The notes under the pieces were generated by a model that saw nothing but the letters and a program-made list of their open reading frames with translations, was not told the DNA's origin and did no database searches. This document shows positions 40,983 through 50,121 of a stretch of 64,000 nucleotides of DNA, piece after piece (the first letter of the stretch is position 1; each line of letters opens with the position of its first letter). Source of the DNA: Reinekea marinisedimentorum. GTDB taxonomy: Bacteria; Pseudomonadota; Gammaproteobacteria; Pseudomonadales; Natronospirillaceae. The stretch spans positions 186,001 to 250,000 of the forward strand of contig NZ_SLZR01000001.1 in NCBI RefSeq assembly GCF_004341165.1. The letters run 5' to 3'. The position numbers were made by a program, and so were the translations under genes.

Positions 40983-41764
40983 AACACAAAGGCACCGAAG
41001 CCACGCACCCGATTAGACTTACCACCGCTGGATGCCGAAGTAGTCAACGCCCGTTGCGCCGGCGCCAGGCCGTGTTTTGCCGCACAGCTCAGTAAGGCAT
41101 TGATGGCGGCATAGCCGCAGGCATTGGCATCTTCAATGGTGCTTTCACAGGTCAAAATTTTAGCCGCGGTTACGCTGTCCTGTTCGGTTGCTTCGTTCAG
41201 CGGCAGGTGACGGCTGAGGCCACTGCTGACGACGATCAGGGTCTCTGGGCCGCCCCACAGAGAGTCCAGCACTTCGGCCAGATACTGAAAATCACATTGG
41301 CTGGTAACCAGTGGCACAATGCTGAAATCTTCCAGCAGCGTTTGCAGAAACGGCAGCTGCAGCTCAATACTGTGTTCGGCGACATGATGCTCGTCGCTTT
41401 CGATCACCTGATCAAAGGCCAGCAGGTCTGAAACGCTTTGCTGATCAACCTGTACAGTGCCTAGCGGGGTTTTAAAGGTATTGGCTGCCGGCACAGCAAT
41501 TTGGCCGATCTTCTGCTTATGAGCCGCTCCGACAATGATCACACGCTTAATCTGATCATATTGCGGAATCAGTGGCCTGTAGGCAGCAGCGGTCACGTTA
41601 CCGGAGGCAAAGTAACCGGAATGCGGGGCAATCAGCGCCTTAACCGGTGCGCAGTCCGTATGCTGATTACGGCCCTGTTCCAGCCAGGCTTCTACCTGAG
41701 CCAGCAGGCGGTGGGTATCGGCTGAGTAAAGTGTACCGGCGGCAAAAGCTTCCCGAGTCGTCAT
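40967..41764 (-). CDS. MEMO1-family protein (AmmeMemoRadiSam system protein B type)
   Basis: 265 residues. Pattern of the Memo family, related to class III ring-opening dioxygenases: APHSGYFASG with a His, IIVGAAHKQK, EHSIELQLPFLQ, VVSSGLSRHLP. In bacteria this family often sits with an AMMECR1 gene and a radical-SAM gene; neither is near here. Metal site and activity cannot be told. The 3' ends of this and the 40161 gene overlap by 16 bp. Confidence 0.85.
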   Translation of the reverse strand: MTTREAFAAGTLYSADTHRLLAQVEAWLEQGRNQHTDCAPVKALIAPHSGYFASGNVTAAAYRPLIPQYDQIKRVIIVGAAHKQKIGQIAVPAANTFKTPLGTVQVDQQSVSDLLAFDQVIESDEHHVAEHSIELQLPFLQTLLEDFSIVPLVTSQCDFQYLAEVLDSLWGGPETLIVVSSGLSRHLPLNEATEQDSVTAAKILTCESTIEDANACGYAAINALLSCAAKHGLAPAQRALTTSASSGGKSNRVRGFGAFVFYDKG

Positions 41765-41856
41765 ATTGAAGACCTCTTGTCTTATTTCGGCCTTAGCTTA
41801 GGCCGATAGACGAAAAGGATATTGCCTCAGGTCAACCGCTATCGGCCTGAACAGAG

Positions 41857-42780
41857 TTATCCCCTGCCCAGCCAATCCCGGTCAATAAGATAGTGGCTCA
41901 GTAACGCCTGCTCCGGCGAGCCCGGCTCGGGTTCGAAGCAATAGCGCCATTGCACCACCGGAGGCATAGACATCAGGATCGACTCGGTTCTGCCGCCGGA
42001 CTGCAGGCCAAACAGGGTGCCCCGGTCGAAGACCAGATTAAATTCCACATAGCGGCCACGGCGGTACTCCTGCCATTGCCGGTTGGCTTCGGTGTAGGGC
42101 GTGTCTTTGCGTTTTTCAACAATCGGCAGATAGGCCGGAATGTAGGAATTCCCAACGGACTGCATAAAGGCAAAGCAGGTTTCAAAGCTCCAGTCGTTCA
42201 GATCGTCAAAGAAAATACCGCCAATACCGCGCGGCTCGTCTCGGTGCTTTAGGTAGAAGTAGTCATCGCACCAGGCTTTCAGCCTGTCGTAGAGGTTAGG
42301 GTCAAACGGCTGGCAAGCGGCTTCGGCTGTCTGGTGCCAATGGATACAGTCTTCCTCAAAGCCGTAATAAGGGGTCAGATCGTAGCCACCGCCAAACCAC
42401 CACACCGGCTCCTGGCCGGGCTTTTCGGCAATAAAAAAGCGAACATTCATATGCGATGTCGGTGCGAACGGATTCCTGGGGTGAATGACCAGCGAAACAC
42501 CCATTGCCTGCCATTTTGCTCCGGCCAGTTCCGGCCGGTGAGCCGTCGCGCTTGGGGGCAGCTCGGTGCCGGTGACATGGCTGAAGGCCACGCCACCCTT
42601 TTCGAAAACCGACCCGTTTTCAAGGATTCGGATTCTGCCACCACCGCCCTGTGGCCGTTGCCAATTGTCTTCGGCAAAGCGCTGTTCGGGTTCCAGTGCC
42701 TCAAGTGAAGTGCAGATGCTGCTTTGCAGCTGCAGCAGGTACTGTTTGACGGTGTCGATCTTATCTGAAAAATGACTCAT
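41857..42780 (-). CDS. hemF: Coproporphyrinogen III oxidase, aerobic
   Basis: Oxygen-dependent decarboxylation of coproporphyrinogen III to protoporphyrinogen IX in haem synthesis. 307 residues, normal length. Signatures: [66 protein letters not shown]. Its start is 3 bp after the tsaC stop, so it is in the dprA-tsaC-hemF operon. aroE, which often follows, is replaced by the Memo-like gene. Confidence 0.97.
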   Translation of the reverse strand: MSHFSDKIDTVKQYLLQLQSSICTSLEALEPEQRFAEDNWQRPQGGGGRIRILENGSVFEKGGVAFSHVTGTELPPSATAHRPELAGAKWQAMGVSLVIHPRNPFAPTSHMNVRFFIAEKPGQEPVWWFGGGYDLTPYYGFEEDCIHWHQTAEAACQPFDPNLYDRLKAWCDDYFYLKHRDEPRGIGGIFFDDLNDWSFETCFAFMQSVGNSYIPAYLPIVEKRKDTPYTEANRQWQEYRRGRYVEFNLVFDRGTLFGLQSGGRTESILMSMPPVVQWRYCFEPEPGSPEQALLSHYLIDRDWLGRG

Positions 42781-42783
42781 GGC

Positions 42784-43344
42784 TTAACTGCGGTATTGAA
42801 CATTGGTGATGAGATCCTTTATTTGACTGGATTTGCCCGGTGTCAGTACGTTGCCGGAAACGATGTGATCGAGCTCGTTGCCCAGCTGTATGCGGGCCTG
42901 CAGGGCGGTTTCAATGGGTTTGCAACCAGAGCGATTGGCGCTGGTGGAGACCAGCGGCATATTCAGCTCCGAGCACAATGCCAGAGCCGTAGGGTGGCCG
43001 GGCACTCGAATCGCAACCGAGCTGCGGTTGCCGGTTACCCACCCGGGTAACTTGCCATTGTGCGGCACCACCCAGGTGGTTGCACCCGGCCAGCTTTCGT
43101 TCAGGCGTTGTTCCTGTTCTGAACTCAGCTCCGCAATATAGGGTTTAAAGCATTCCAGGCTGGCGCCAATTAAAATCAGGCCCTTGTGTACTGGGCGTTT
43201 TTTGATATCAAGAATCCGGCCAACAGCGTCTGCGTTGAACGGGTCGCAACCCAAACCAAAGACACCTTCGGTCGGGTAGGCGATCACGCCGCCGGAAAAT
43301 ACGGTGGCCGCCGCGCGTTTAAGAGTCAGCGAAAAGGGTTTCAT
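42784..43344 (-). CDS. tsaC: tRNA threonylcarbamoyl-AMP synthase
   Basis: Makes L-threonylcarbamoyladenylate for the t6A37 modification of ANN-reading tRNAs. 186 residues; short TsaC type without the Sua5 domain. YrdC motifs: GGVIAYPTEGVFGLGCDP, KKRPVHKGLILI, ATTWVVPHNGKLPGW, SSVAIRVPGH, VSTSANRSG. Lies between dprA and hemF, as in most gammaproteobacteria. Confidence 0.96.
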   Translation of the reverse strand: MKPFSLTLKRAAATVFSGGVIAYPTEGVFGLGCDPFNADAVGRILDIKKRPVHKGLILIGASLECFKPYIAELSSEQEQRLNESWPGATTWVVPHNGKLPGWVTGNRSSVAIRVPGHPTALALCSELNMPLVSTSANRSGCKPIETALQARIQLGNELDHIVSGNVLTPGKSSQIKDLITNVQYRS

Positions 43345-43426
43345 TTCTTAAGCCGTGAGTTTATTTACCGGAAGCCTAATCGCCGCGGATGATTTCGGCA
43401 ATATCACTTATGGTTGATGTGAACCT

Positions 43427-44527
43427 TCAGAGCAAACTGCTCAGCGCATAGCCACCCGGGTGCTGCTCGATCAGCCCCTCCAGTTCCAGCTCCAGAATGG
43501 GCTCCAGCAGCTGATGCATTGGTTCGCTCAGGTCATGGGCCAGGCCTTCCAGCGGTTTTGGCTCGATTTGCAGGGTGGCCAGAATTTGCTGCTGTAGCGG
43601 ACTCAGGTGGGACAGATCGGCCTGCTGAGCGGCCAGGTTGAAATCGGGCTTCATGTGCAGAAACTCGAGTACATCCCGTGGCTCGGCCAGCAGAAAGGCG
43701 CCCTCCTGAATCAGTTTGTGGCTGCCGGCGTTGTTCGGGTTGGCGATGTCACCGGGCAGCACAAAGATATCCTTACCCTGCTCCAGTGCGTGCTGGGCGG
43801 TTGTCAGCGTACCGCTTTTCAGGCCCGCCTCAATGACGATTATCGCCTCAGAAAGCGCGCTGATAATACGGTTACGGCGCGGAAAGTGCCCGGGCTTGGG
43901 CTGGGTGCCCAGCGGATACTCGGAAATCACCATACCGTTCCGGCTGATCGAATCAAACAGCTGACGGTTATGCTTCGGGTAGACGATATCCACCCCGCAA
44001 CCCAGAACCGCGATGGTTTTACCCTGGGCATCCAGCGCGGCCTGATGACTGGCTGAATCGACACCGGTCGCCCCGCCACTGGTTATCGTTAGGCCATTGC
44101 CTGCCAGACAGGCGCTGATGTTGGCCGTGTGTCGCAATGCATTGGCGCTGGCAGCGCGACTGCCGACAATACCGATCTGTTTGTTGTTCAGAACATCCGG
44201 ATTACCCTTGCCCCAGATCAGCAGGGGCGCGTCAACCAGTGCCTGAAAGGTATGGGGGTAAGCATCGTCTTCAATGCTGACCAGGCAATGGCCCGGTTGC
44301 TCTGCCCATTCGAGCTGCTGCAGCGCACGCCGGTGAACGGGGTGTTGCTCGCCCAGGTGATTCATCTCCAGCACCGTTCTGCGTACGCTGGCGGATAAGG
44401 GCCATCTGTCGGGGTGCAGAAACAGTGACTCCGGCGAATCAATATAGTTGAGCAGGTCGTGACACTTCTTCAAACCGAAATTGGGGATTAACACCCAGCG
44501 CAGCCAGGCTAAGGGATTGGTAGGCAT
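43427..44527 (-). CDS. dprA: DNA processing protein DprA (Smf)
   Basis: Loads RecA on incoming single-stranded DNA in natural transformation. 366 residues from the ATG at 44527 (AAGGA 6 nt upstream; the frame extends to 44572). N-terminal SAM-like part, Rossmann core with IGIVGSRAASANALRHT, TSGGATGVDSASHQAAL, AVLGCGVDIVYPKHN and FPRRNRIISALSEAIIVIEA, and a C-terminal winged helix (about 300-366). The upstream gap holds copy 2 of the structured repeat. Confidence 0.96.
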   Translation of the reverse strand: MPTNPLAWLRWVLIPNFGLKKCHDLLNYIDSPESLFLHPDRWPLSASVRRTVLEMNHLGEQHPVHRRALQQLEWAEQPGHCLVSIEDDAYPHTFQALVDAPLLIWGKGNPDVLNNKQIGIVGSRAASANALRHTANISACLAGNGLTITSGGATGVDSASHQAALDAQGKTIAVLGCGVDIVYPKHNRQLFDSISRNGMVISEYPLGTQPKPGHFPRRNRIISALSEAIIVIEAGLKSGTLTTAQHALEQGKDIFVLPGDIANPNNAGSHKLIQEGAFLLAEPRDVLEFLHMKPDFNLAAQQADLSHLSPLQQQILATLQIEPKPLEGLAHDLSEPMHQLLEPILELELEGLIEQHPGGYALSSLL

Positions 44528-44597
44528 AATCGTTCCTTGATTCTTATGGGTTCGCCCGATTCCTTCAGGCATTTTTAGCTTATAGCAGAAACAAAAA

Positions 44598-44621
44598 AGG
44601 AGCCATCCGGCTCCTTAGGTT
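44598..44621 (-). terminator. LysM-gene terminator, distal copy of direct repeat
   Basis: On the minus strand: AGGAGCC, loop GGAT, GGCTCCT followed by TTTTTG, an efficient-looking terminator. It is an exact 24-nt duplicate of 44776-44799 and keeps the T tract. Confidence 0.85.
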
Positions 44622-44775
44622 GTTGATAAACCCCGCCGACAAAAAAGTATCACTTAAATGGACCGCTGCAAGTATCGTCCTGATACGCTCGACGAAAACA
44701 TCCATGTTTTCGACGTCCATTTAAGTGATACTTTTTCACCGTCTCGAAGACTGTGGCAACTTTGTCATCAGTCTG
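44622..44775 (-). repeat. Terminator-flanked structured repeat, copy 2
   Basis: 154 bp between two exact 24-nt direct repeats of the LysM-gene terminator. On the minus strand it starts CAGACTG directly after the terminator stem and ends GGCGGGGTTTATCAAC. Its perfect 22-bp inverted repeat is at 44642-44663 and 44715-44736. Compared with copy 1, two positions of the stem changed in both arms (G:C to A:T), keeping the pairing. The 51-nt head is identical. Same orientation relative to the upstream gene as copy 1. No ORF inside. Confidence 0.85.
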
Positions 44776-44799
44776 AGGAGCCATCCGGCTCCTTAGGTT
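44776..44799 (-). terminator. LysM-gene terminator, proximal copy of direct repeat
   Basis: Stem AGGAGCC/GGCTCCT 13 bp after the LysM-gene stop. The T tract is replaced after the first T by the start of the structured repeat. Exact copy of 44598-44621. Confidence 0.75.
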
Positions 44800-44812
44800 T
44801 TTAAATTTGGGC

Positions 44813-45886
44813 TTAGAAGCCGGGGTTCACAATTGGGTCACCAACGCGCATTGGCACCTTGGCTTCAAGGATAATGGCGTAAGACGTTTTCTCGAAGGTG
44901 CGGAACACCATCGCTAAACCGCCCTCTTCGCTCGGCAACTGAATGGTTTCACCGGTAACCGGGTCAGAAACCTGATCGCCCGTGCGGTTGATACGGAATA
45001 CGTTACCCGGGGCGATCGATTCACGGCTGCCAACGTTCAGCAGAATGATGTCGAACTGGCCAATAAACTCAACGCCCTTGTTCACATCCAGAATCTGGCC
45101 GGTGATGTCTTCCGGTGGTTCGCTTGGGTAGAAGAAGGTTTCCAGCAGAGACTCATCAGATTTCAGCACGCGATAACCAATAGAGACCTGTTGCGTGGTC
45201 TTCTGCAGTCGCAGCGTTGCAATGTCGGATTCGAGGTCAACCATGCTTGCCGTGCCGATATCGATCGCCTCGTAACCCAGGAACTCCTCGGTCACCGGAT
45301 CGTTATATTTATCGCCCTTCTTGTAAATCTGATAAACGGTCAGGTCCGGGTCGAACTCGCCGCGGGCAAAGACTTTATCGCCGGCACCAAGGATTAATCG
45401 GCCTTCGCCACCGCTGATAATGTACGGCGCGGAATCCAGTTCTTCGGAATTCAGAATGCGGTTGCCGTGAATGAAGCCTTCAATGTGCTCACGCGAAATC
45501 GCCGGGATAGCCCCCAGAATTGGCGTTACCCGTGCGGTTGGGCGCAGTTTTACGAGGCCGTTGTCAGCCTGATCCGGAGTGATCTTCAAGGTGTTGGCGT
45601 TTTCGCCGCGGGCAATGACTGTCAGCTGTTGCTGACCATCGATCATCACCAGACCAATAATATCGCCCGGGAAAATCAGGTGCGGGTTTTCAATTTGTGG
45701 GTTGATGTGCCAGATGTCTTCCCACTTCCATGGGTCGGCAAGAAACATCTTTGAGATATCCCAAAGGGTATCTCCTTTAACCACAACATAACGTTCGGGG
45801 ACGTTGTCATTAATCTTGAGTTCATCGGCCATAGTCATACCAGTGATGACACAGCATGTGAATAACGCAGCGATGATTTTCCTCAT
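44813..45886 (-). CDS. LysM-domain secreted protein
   Basis: 357 residues, signal peptide about 1-20 (TMA-D). A LysM domain (about 32-80: YVVVKGDTLWDISKMFLADPWKWEDIWHINPQ) should bind peptidoglycan; then a long beta-rich part (about 95-357) with no known catalytic motif. The W-K-W-E-D-I-W type LysM followed by such a part is a gammaproteobacterial family usually next to dprA and def, as here; its job is unknown but likely in the cell envelope. Divergent from def across 296 bp. Confidence 0.88.
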   Translation of the reverse strand: MRKIIAALFTCCVITGMTMADELKINDNVPERYVVVKGDTLWDISKMFLADPWKWEDIWHINPQIENPHLIFPGDIIGLVMIDGQQQLTVIARGENANTLKITPDQADNGLVKLRPTARVTPILGAIPAISREHIEGFIHGNRILNSEELDSAPYIISGGEGRLILGAGDKVFARGEFDPDLTVYQIYKKGDKYNDPVTEEFLGYEAIDIGTASMVDLESDIATLRLQKTTQQVSIGYRVLKSDESLLETFFYPSEPPEDITGQILDVNKGVEFIGQFDIILLNVGSRESIAPGNVFRINRTGDQVSDPVTGETIQLPSEEGGLAMVFRTFEKTSYAIILEAKVPMRVGDPIVNPGF

Positions 45887-46182
45887 GGCCAGATTCCCTA
45901 TACAATTTGGCTTGGTAGGCTCTAAGCTTACTCAATATTCAGAGTGATTCGGTTTAGTCCTGAATTACCAGGTCGACGCAGTGAGTTTATACAGTTTTTC
46001 TGGGTATATAACACCGGTCTGGATCACAAGGGTGAACATTTTTAGTTTAGCAGTCAATCGCTTAGCTAAACACTTTAAAGCCAAATCTAAGCCGTGGAAG
46101 CCGCAAAATGTTAACTGCGTAACATTCTGCAAATCGAGCGAAAGCCGCCCTTTAAAAATTAATGTTGGTTAATCAATAAGTT

Positions 46183-46689
46183 ATGGCATTACTAGAAATC
46201 TTGGAGTTTCCGGACTCCCGGCTGCGCACCGTAGCCACTCCGGTTGAAAAAGTTGATGATGAAATACGTCAATTAGCACAAGACATGCTTGAAACGATGT
46301 ATGACGCTCCGGGAATTGGCCTGGCCGCAACGCAGGTGAATGTTCACAAGCGCGTTATAGTGGTTGACGTGTCTGAAGATCAGGATGACCCGCACGCACT
46401 GATCAACCCAACATACGAAACACTGGGTAACCCGATGGACTATCAGGAGGGCTGCCTCTCTGTACCCGGTTTTTACGAGAAGGTAACCCGCTCGGATAAA
46501 ATCCGGGTTAAGGCACTGAACACCGAGGGTGAAGAAATCGAATTTCTGGCCGAAGACCTGTTCGCTATCTGCATTCAGCATGAGATCGACCACCTCGATG
46601 GCAAGCTGTTTGTCGATTACATCTCTACGCTGAAGCGTAACCGCATTAAATCGAAGTTAGAAAAAGCGCACAAACAGGCGGCCCGTTAA
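46183..46689 (+). CDS. def: Peptide deformylase
   Basis: Removes the formyl group from new proteins. 168 residues; all three motifs are intact: [17 protein letters not shown] and [12 protein letters not shown] (HExxH metal site). Followed 3 bp later by fmt: a def-fmt-rsmB operon. Confidence 0.98.
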   Translation: MALLEILEFPDSRLRTVATPVEKVDDEIRQLAQDMLETMYDAPGIGLAATQVNVHKRVIVVDVSEDQDDPHALINPTYETLGNPMDYQEGCLSVPGFYEKVTRSDKIRVKALNTEGEEIEFLAEDLFAICIQHEIDHLDGKLFVDYISTLKRNRIKSKLEKAHKQAAR

Positions 46690-46692
46690 TCG

Positions 46693-47637
46693 ATGTCTTT
46701 ACGAATTATCTTTGCCGGCTCGCCGGAGTTTGCCGCTGAACACCTGAAGACCCTGATTGCCAGCGAGCATGAGGTGGTTGCTGTTTATTCTCAGCCCGAC
46801 CGGCCTGCCGGTCGTGGCCGTAAGCTGACGGCATCGCCGGTGAAAGCCGTTGCGCTGGAAAACGATATTCCGGTAGAGCAGCCGCTCAACTTCAAAACCG
46901 AAGAGTCGGTGGCAACGCTGCGTGGCTACAACGCCGATATTATGGTGGTGGTTGCCTATGGCATTATTCTGCCGCAGGTGGTGCTGGATGCGCCGCGTTT
47001 GGGTTGCATTAATGTTCATGCCTCGGTACTGCCGCGCTGGCGTGGAGCTGCACCTATCCACCGCGCCCTGTTGGCCGGTGATGACAAGTCTGGCGTGACC
47101 ATCATGCAGATGGATGCCGGGCTTGATACCGGTGACATGCTTATTGTCAGTGAGTGCCCGATACAGGCTGACGACACCTCTGAACAGCTGCATGACCGCC
47201 TCATTGAGATTGGGCAGCCGGCCTTGCTGGAAGCCCTGGCGCAACTGGAAGCCGGCCGCGCCAAACCGGTCAAGCAGGATGACGCACGGGCTAACTACGC
47301 CCATAAGCTGGAAAAATCCGAAGGCCTCATTGATTGGCATAAAACCGCGGCGCAGATTGATTGCCAGATTCGCGGGCTGACGCCATGGCCCGGTGCCTTT
47401 ACCAGCTGGCAGGGGCAAAATGTACGCATTCACAAAGCCCGCCCTTGCAGCGACACCACTGCGGCGCAGCCCGGCGCTATCGTCGCGATGTCTGCCAACG
47501 GTTTTGAGGTGGCGACCGGCAGCGGTACGCTGCTGTTGGAAGTGCTGCAGATGCCGGGAAAAAAGGCCATGTCTGCCCGCGATATTCTTAACGCCCGAAA
47601 GGCGGCCTTTGAAGAATCACCGGTATTCGGCCTATGA
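46693..47637 (+). CDS. fmt: Methionyl-tRNA formyltransferase
   Basis: Formylates Met-tRNAfMet with 10-formyl-THF. 314 residues; SQPDRPAGRGRKLTASPVK, the catalytic site NVHASVLPRWRGAAPIHRAL and MDAGLDTGDML are present, with a C-terminal OB-like domain. It overlaps rsmB by 4 bp (ATGA), so translation is coupled. Confidence 0.98.
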   Translation: MSLRIIFAGSPEFAAEHLKTLIASEHEVVAVYSQPDRPAGRGRKLTASPVKAVALENDIPVEQPLNFKTEESVATLRGYNADIMVVVAYGIILPQVVLDAPRLGCINVHASVLPRWRGAAPIHRALLAGDDKSGVTIMQMDAGLDTGDMLIVSECPIQADDTSEQLHDRLIEIGQPALLEALAQLEAGRAKPVKQDDARANYAHKLEKSEGLIDWHKTAAQIDCQIRGLTPWPGAFTSWQGQNVRIHKARPCSDTTAAQPGAIVAMSANGFEVATGSGTLLLEVLQMPGKKAMSARDILNARKAAFEESPVFGL

Positions 47638-48920
47638 AGTCGACCCGGTTGATTGCAGCAGAAATTCTGCTGAATGTGGTGGATCATGGCCGTTCGCTGA
47701 ATGATGAGCTGCCTGCTGCCCTGGCCGATACCGAACTCGATGATCAGCCGTTTCTGCAGCAGCTGGTCTATGGTACGACCCGCTACTATTTTGCCCTCGA
47801 TGAAATTATCCAGAAGATCCTTGATAAGCCGATCAAAGATAAAGAGCGCATCGTGCACATGCTGCTGGCGGTTGGTTTGTATCAGCTGTGGAAGCTCAAT
47901 GTTGCTGAGCACGCGGCTATTAACGAAACCGTGTCTGCAGTCACCGAGTCGAAGCGTAAATGGGCAACTGGGCTGGTGAACGCCAGTTTGCGCCGCTTTC
48001 AGCGCGAAAAGGACGCAATATTGGCTGAATGCCGCCGTGGGGACTCCTTCCCCGGCTGGTTGAATAAGCGTTTGCGCCAGGCGTACCCAGAGCAGTTTGC
48101 TGAAATCTGCGGCAATTCGAACGTACCTGGGCCGATGACGCTGCGCATCAATGCCAAGCGTGTAATCCGTGAACAATGGCTGAAACTGGCCGAGACCGAA
48201 GGTATTGTGGCGCAGGCCTGCGAGCACGCAAACAGCGCTGTCACCCTGGCTGCGGCTGCGCCGGTCGCGATGCTGCCGGGCTTTGACGCCGGTGATGTTT
48301 CGGTACAGGACGAAGCCGCCCAGTTGTGTGCGCAAATTCTGGAGCTGAACGATGCGGCTCGGGTGCTCGATGCCTGTTCCGCACCCGGCGGTAAAACCGG
48401 CCACCTGCTGGAATCGGCACAGAATGTTCAGATGACGGCGCTGGATGTCTCTGCCGAACGGCTGCAGCGCGTTGGCGAGAATTTGGCTCGCATCGGTGAG
48501 ACGGCCGAGTTGATCGCTGCCGATGCCGCCGATGTTGAGCTGTGGTGGAGCGGTGAACCGTTCGATGCCATTCTGCTTGATGCGCCCTGCTCCGGCACCG
48601 GCGTCATTCGCCGGCATCCGGATATCAAACTGTTGCGTAAATCGGCAGACATTACCGCACTGGCTAAAATTCAGCGCAACCTGCTGAACAAGCTGTGGCC
48701 AACCCTAAAACCGGGCGGTCGTCTGCTTTATGCCACCTGCTCAATTCTGCCGGATGAAAACAGCCATCAGGTGGCCGGCTTTGTGGCCGAAACGCCGGAT
48801 GCTGAGTTGATCCCGCTGACACTTCCTGCCGATGCTGAAACAGCCGCTGGCATTCAGTGGTTGCCGCAGGTGGATGGGCATGATGGCTTCTTTTATGCGT
48901 TGCTGGAAAAGCAGCTCTAA
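47634..48920 (+). CDS. rsmB: 16S rRNA (cytosine-967-C5)-methyltransferase
   Basis: Methylates C967 of 16S rRNA. 428 residues: N-terminal NusB-like domain (about 1-140) and C-terminal Rossmann methyltransferase with SAM motif DACSAPGGKTGHLLE, the PC motif LDAPCSGTGVIRRHPDIK and catalytic TC in LLYATCSILPDEN. In the def-fmt-rsmB-trkA order common in this group; here two convergent membrane-protein genes lie before trkA. Confidence 0.97.
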   Translation: MKSTRLIAAEILLNVVDHGRSLNDELPAALADTELDDQPFLQQLVYGTTRYYFALDEIIQKILDKPIKDKERIVHMLLAVGLYQLWKLNVAEHAAINETVSAVTESKRKWATGLVNASLRRFQREKDAILAECRRGDSFPGWLNKRLRQAYPEQFAEICGNSNVPGPMTLRINAKRVIREQWLKLAETEGIVAQACEHANSAVTLAAAAPVAMLPGFDAGDVSVQDEAAQLCAQILELNDAARVLDACSAPGGKTGHLLESAQNVQMTALDVSAERLQRVGENLARIGETAELIAADAADVELWWSGEPFDAILLDAPCSGTGVIRRHPDIKLLRKSADITALAKIQRNLLNKLWPTLKPGGRLLYATCSILPDENSHQVAGFVAETPDAELIPLTLPADAETAAGIQWLPQVDGHDGFFYALLEKQL

Positions 48921-48965
48921 GCTAAAAATCTGGTGATGGCTCAGTGCCAGCGTTAGGTCGCAAAT

Positions 48966-48987
48966 CTAGTGGCGCATGCGCCACTAG
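48966..48987. other. Perfect 22-bp palindrome between convergent genes
   Basis: CTAGTGGCGCATGCGCCACTAG between rsmB and the 48984 gene, overlapping the latter's stop codon. There is no clear T tract on either side. It may be a terminator hairpin for both genes or a binding site for a dimeric protein. Confidence 0.6.
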
Positions 48988-49478
48988 AGCAGCAAGCTTT
49001 TAAAATACTCCGTCGTTTCAATAATCATGTAGATCAGCGCACCCTCGCCAATGGCCACGGCGGTAACGATCCTTCTGCGTGATAGCCCTCCGATGCGCGC
49101 CAGATAGACAATAAACTCGGTAAAGACAAACGGAAAGAATGCCCAGCCGACCACGGCGTAGAAGCCATAAGACTGCAGTGCCTGTGTGGCACGCTTCAGC
49201 GATTTGGCCGGAATCTTCTCCAGCTTGGCGGCGAAATTGAAGGTATCGACCGCCACGCAAACCAGGTAGGCGGATGTCGTGGAGGCCGCCAGGGTCACAA
49301 CGAACGCCAGGGTGCCATCCAGCGTGCCGGCCATCAGAATAATAAAGGGAATGGTGGGCACAAACAGAACGCCGCGCACCGAAAGCAGCGCCGAATAAAG
49401 GATCAGCAGCAATACCTTATGGGCCTCAATCAGCTTTTGGATTTCCAGCAGGCTGAAGTGGCTGAGGGTTTGCTGCAT
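48984..49478 (-). CDS. DedA/VTT-like small membrane protein
   Basis: 164 residues with about four hydrophobic stretches. The C-terminal part (YGFYAVVGWAFFPF..., ARIGGLSRRRIVTAVAIGEG) resembles the VTT/DedA (SNARE-associated) pattern, a family of membrane lipid or undecaprenyl-phosphate transporters, but the match is loose. Follows the 49543 gene by 64 bp on the same strand. Function not known. Confidence 0.5.
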   Translation of the reverse strand: MQQTLSHFSLLEIQKLIEAHKVLLLILYSALLSVRGVLFVPTIPFIILMAGTLDGTLAFVVTLAASTTSAYLVCVAVDTFNFAAKLEKIPAKSLKRATQALQSYGFYAVVGWAFFPFVFTEFIVYLARIGGLSRRRIVTAVAIGEGALIYMIIETTEYFKSLLL

Positions 49479-49542
49479 GGCGATGATCGAGCAGATAACG
49501 ATGCTCAGCCAGATGATCAGCTTGTTGTGTCGGGTTAGATTA

Positions 49543-49995
49543 TTAATGGCTCACCTCACTGTCGCGAGTGGGGTTGCGACGCCCTTTAGGTTCGCAGTGT
49601 CCGCCTTCAATTATCCAGAAAAAATCCAGAACCCTGTGTTTGCCATAGATGATGTACTGACAGTTGTCGGCCTTACGGACCTTAAGCCCGCGCGAAAAGA
49701 AGTTGTTGATTCGCCGGCTGTCGGGGTTGTTGGATTTCAGCCAGTTAAACAGCGCCTTATCGCCCTGTTCGTCTTCCGGCACCTGCAGAAAACTGCGGAA
49801 GGCCGGTTCTTCGTAGAGGCTCATTTCTACATCTTTGTACTCTGCCGCAAGCTCGGAGACCTCTTTAAAGGCCAGATTAAAAAGTAACGGCGTGTAGAGT
49901 ATGACCAGAGCAGAAAGCGTTGCAGAAAGCGCCAGCGCCAACAGAATGCCAACAAGGTGTTTGGCAACTGTCTTCAAAAGGTTGAGTTTGTTCAT
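49543..49995 (-). CDS. Single-span membrane protein of unknown function
   Basis: 150 residues. One strong membrane helix (about 10-38) and a soluble, probably periplasmic, part rich in charged and aromatic residues, with two Cys (DNCQYIIYG, GGHCEPKGRR) that could form a disulfide. No family recognised. Start ATG at 49995. Upstream it is divergent to trkA (126 bp). Confidence 0.6.
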   Translation of the reverse strand: MNKLNLLKTVAKHLVGILLALALSATLSALVILYTPLLFNLAFKEVSELAAEYKDVEMSLYEEPAFRSFLQVPEDEQGDKALFNWLKSNNPDSRRINNFFSRGLKVRKADNCQYIIYGKHRVLDFFWIIEGGHCEPKGRRNPTRDSEVSH

Positions 49996-50121
49996 GCCGT
50001 AACCTTAGCATAAATCAGTGTTTAGATAGATTGGCGCTCGTGTTTAGCCAATTTGCTCGCTACTATTCCTGTTTATTGGCTATTTATAAATATAACGCTG
50101 GTCACATCCTAGGGGTAGGCA

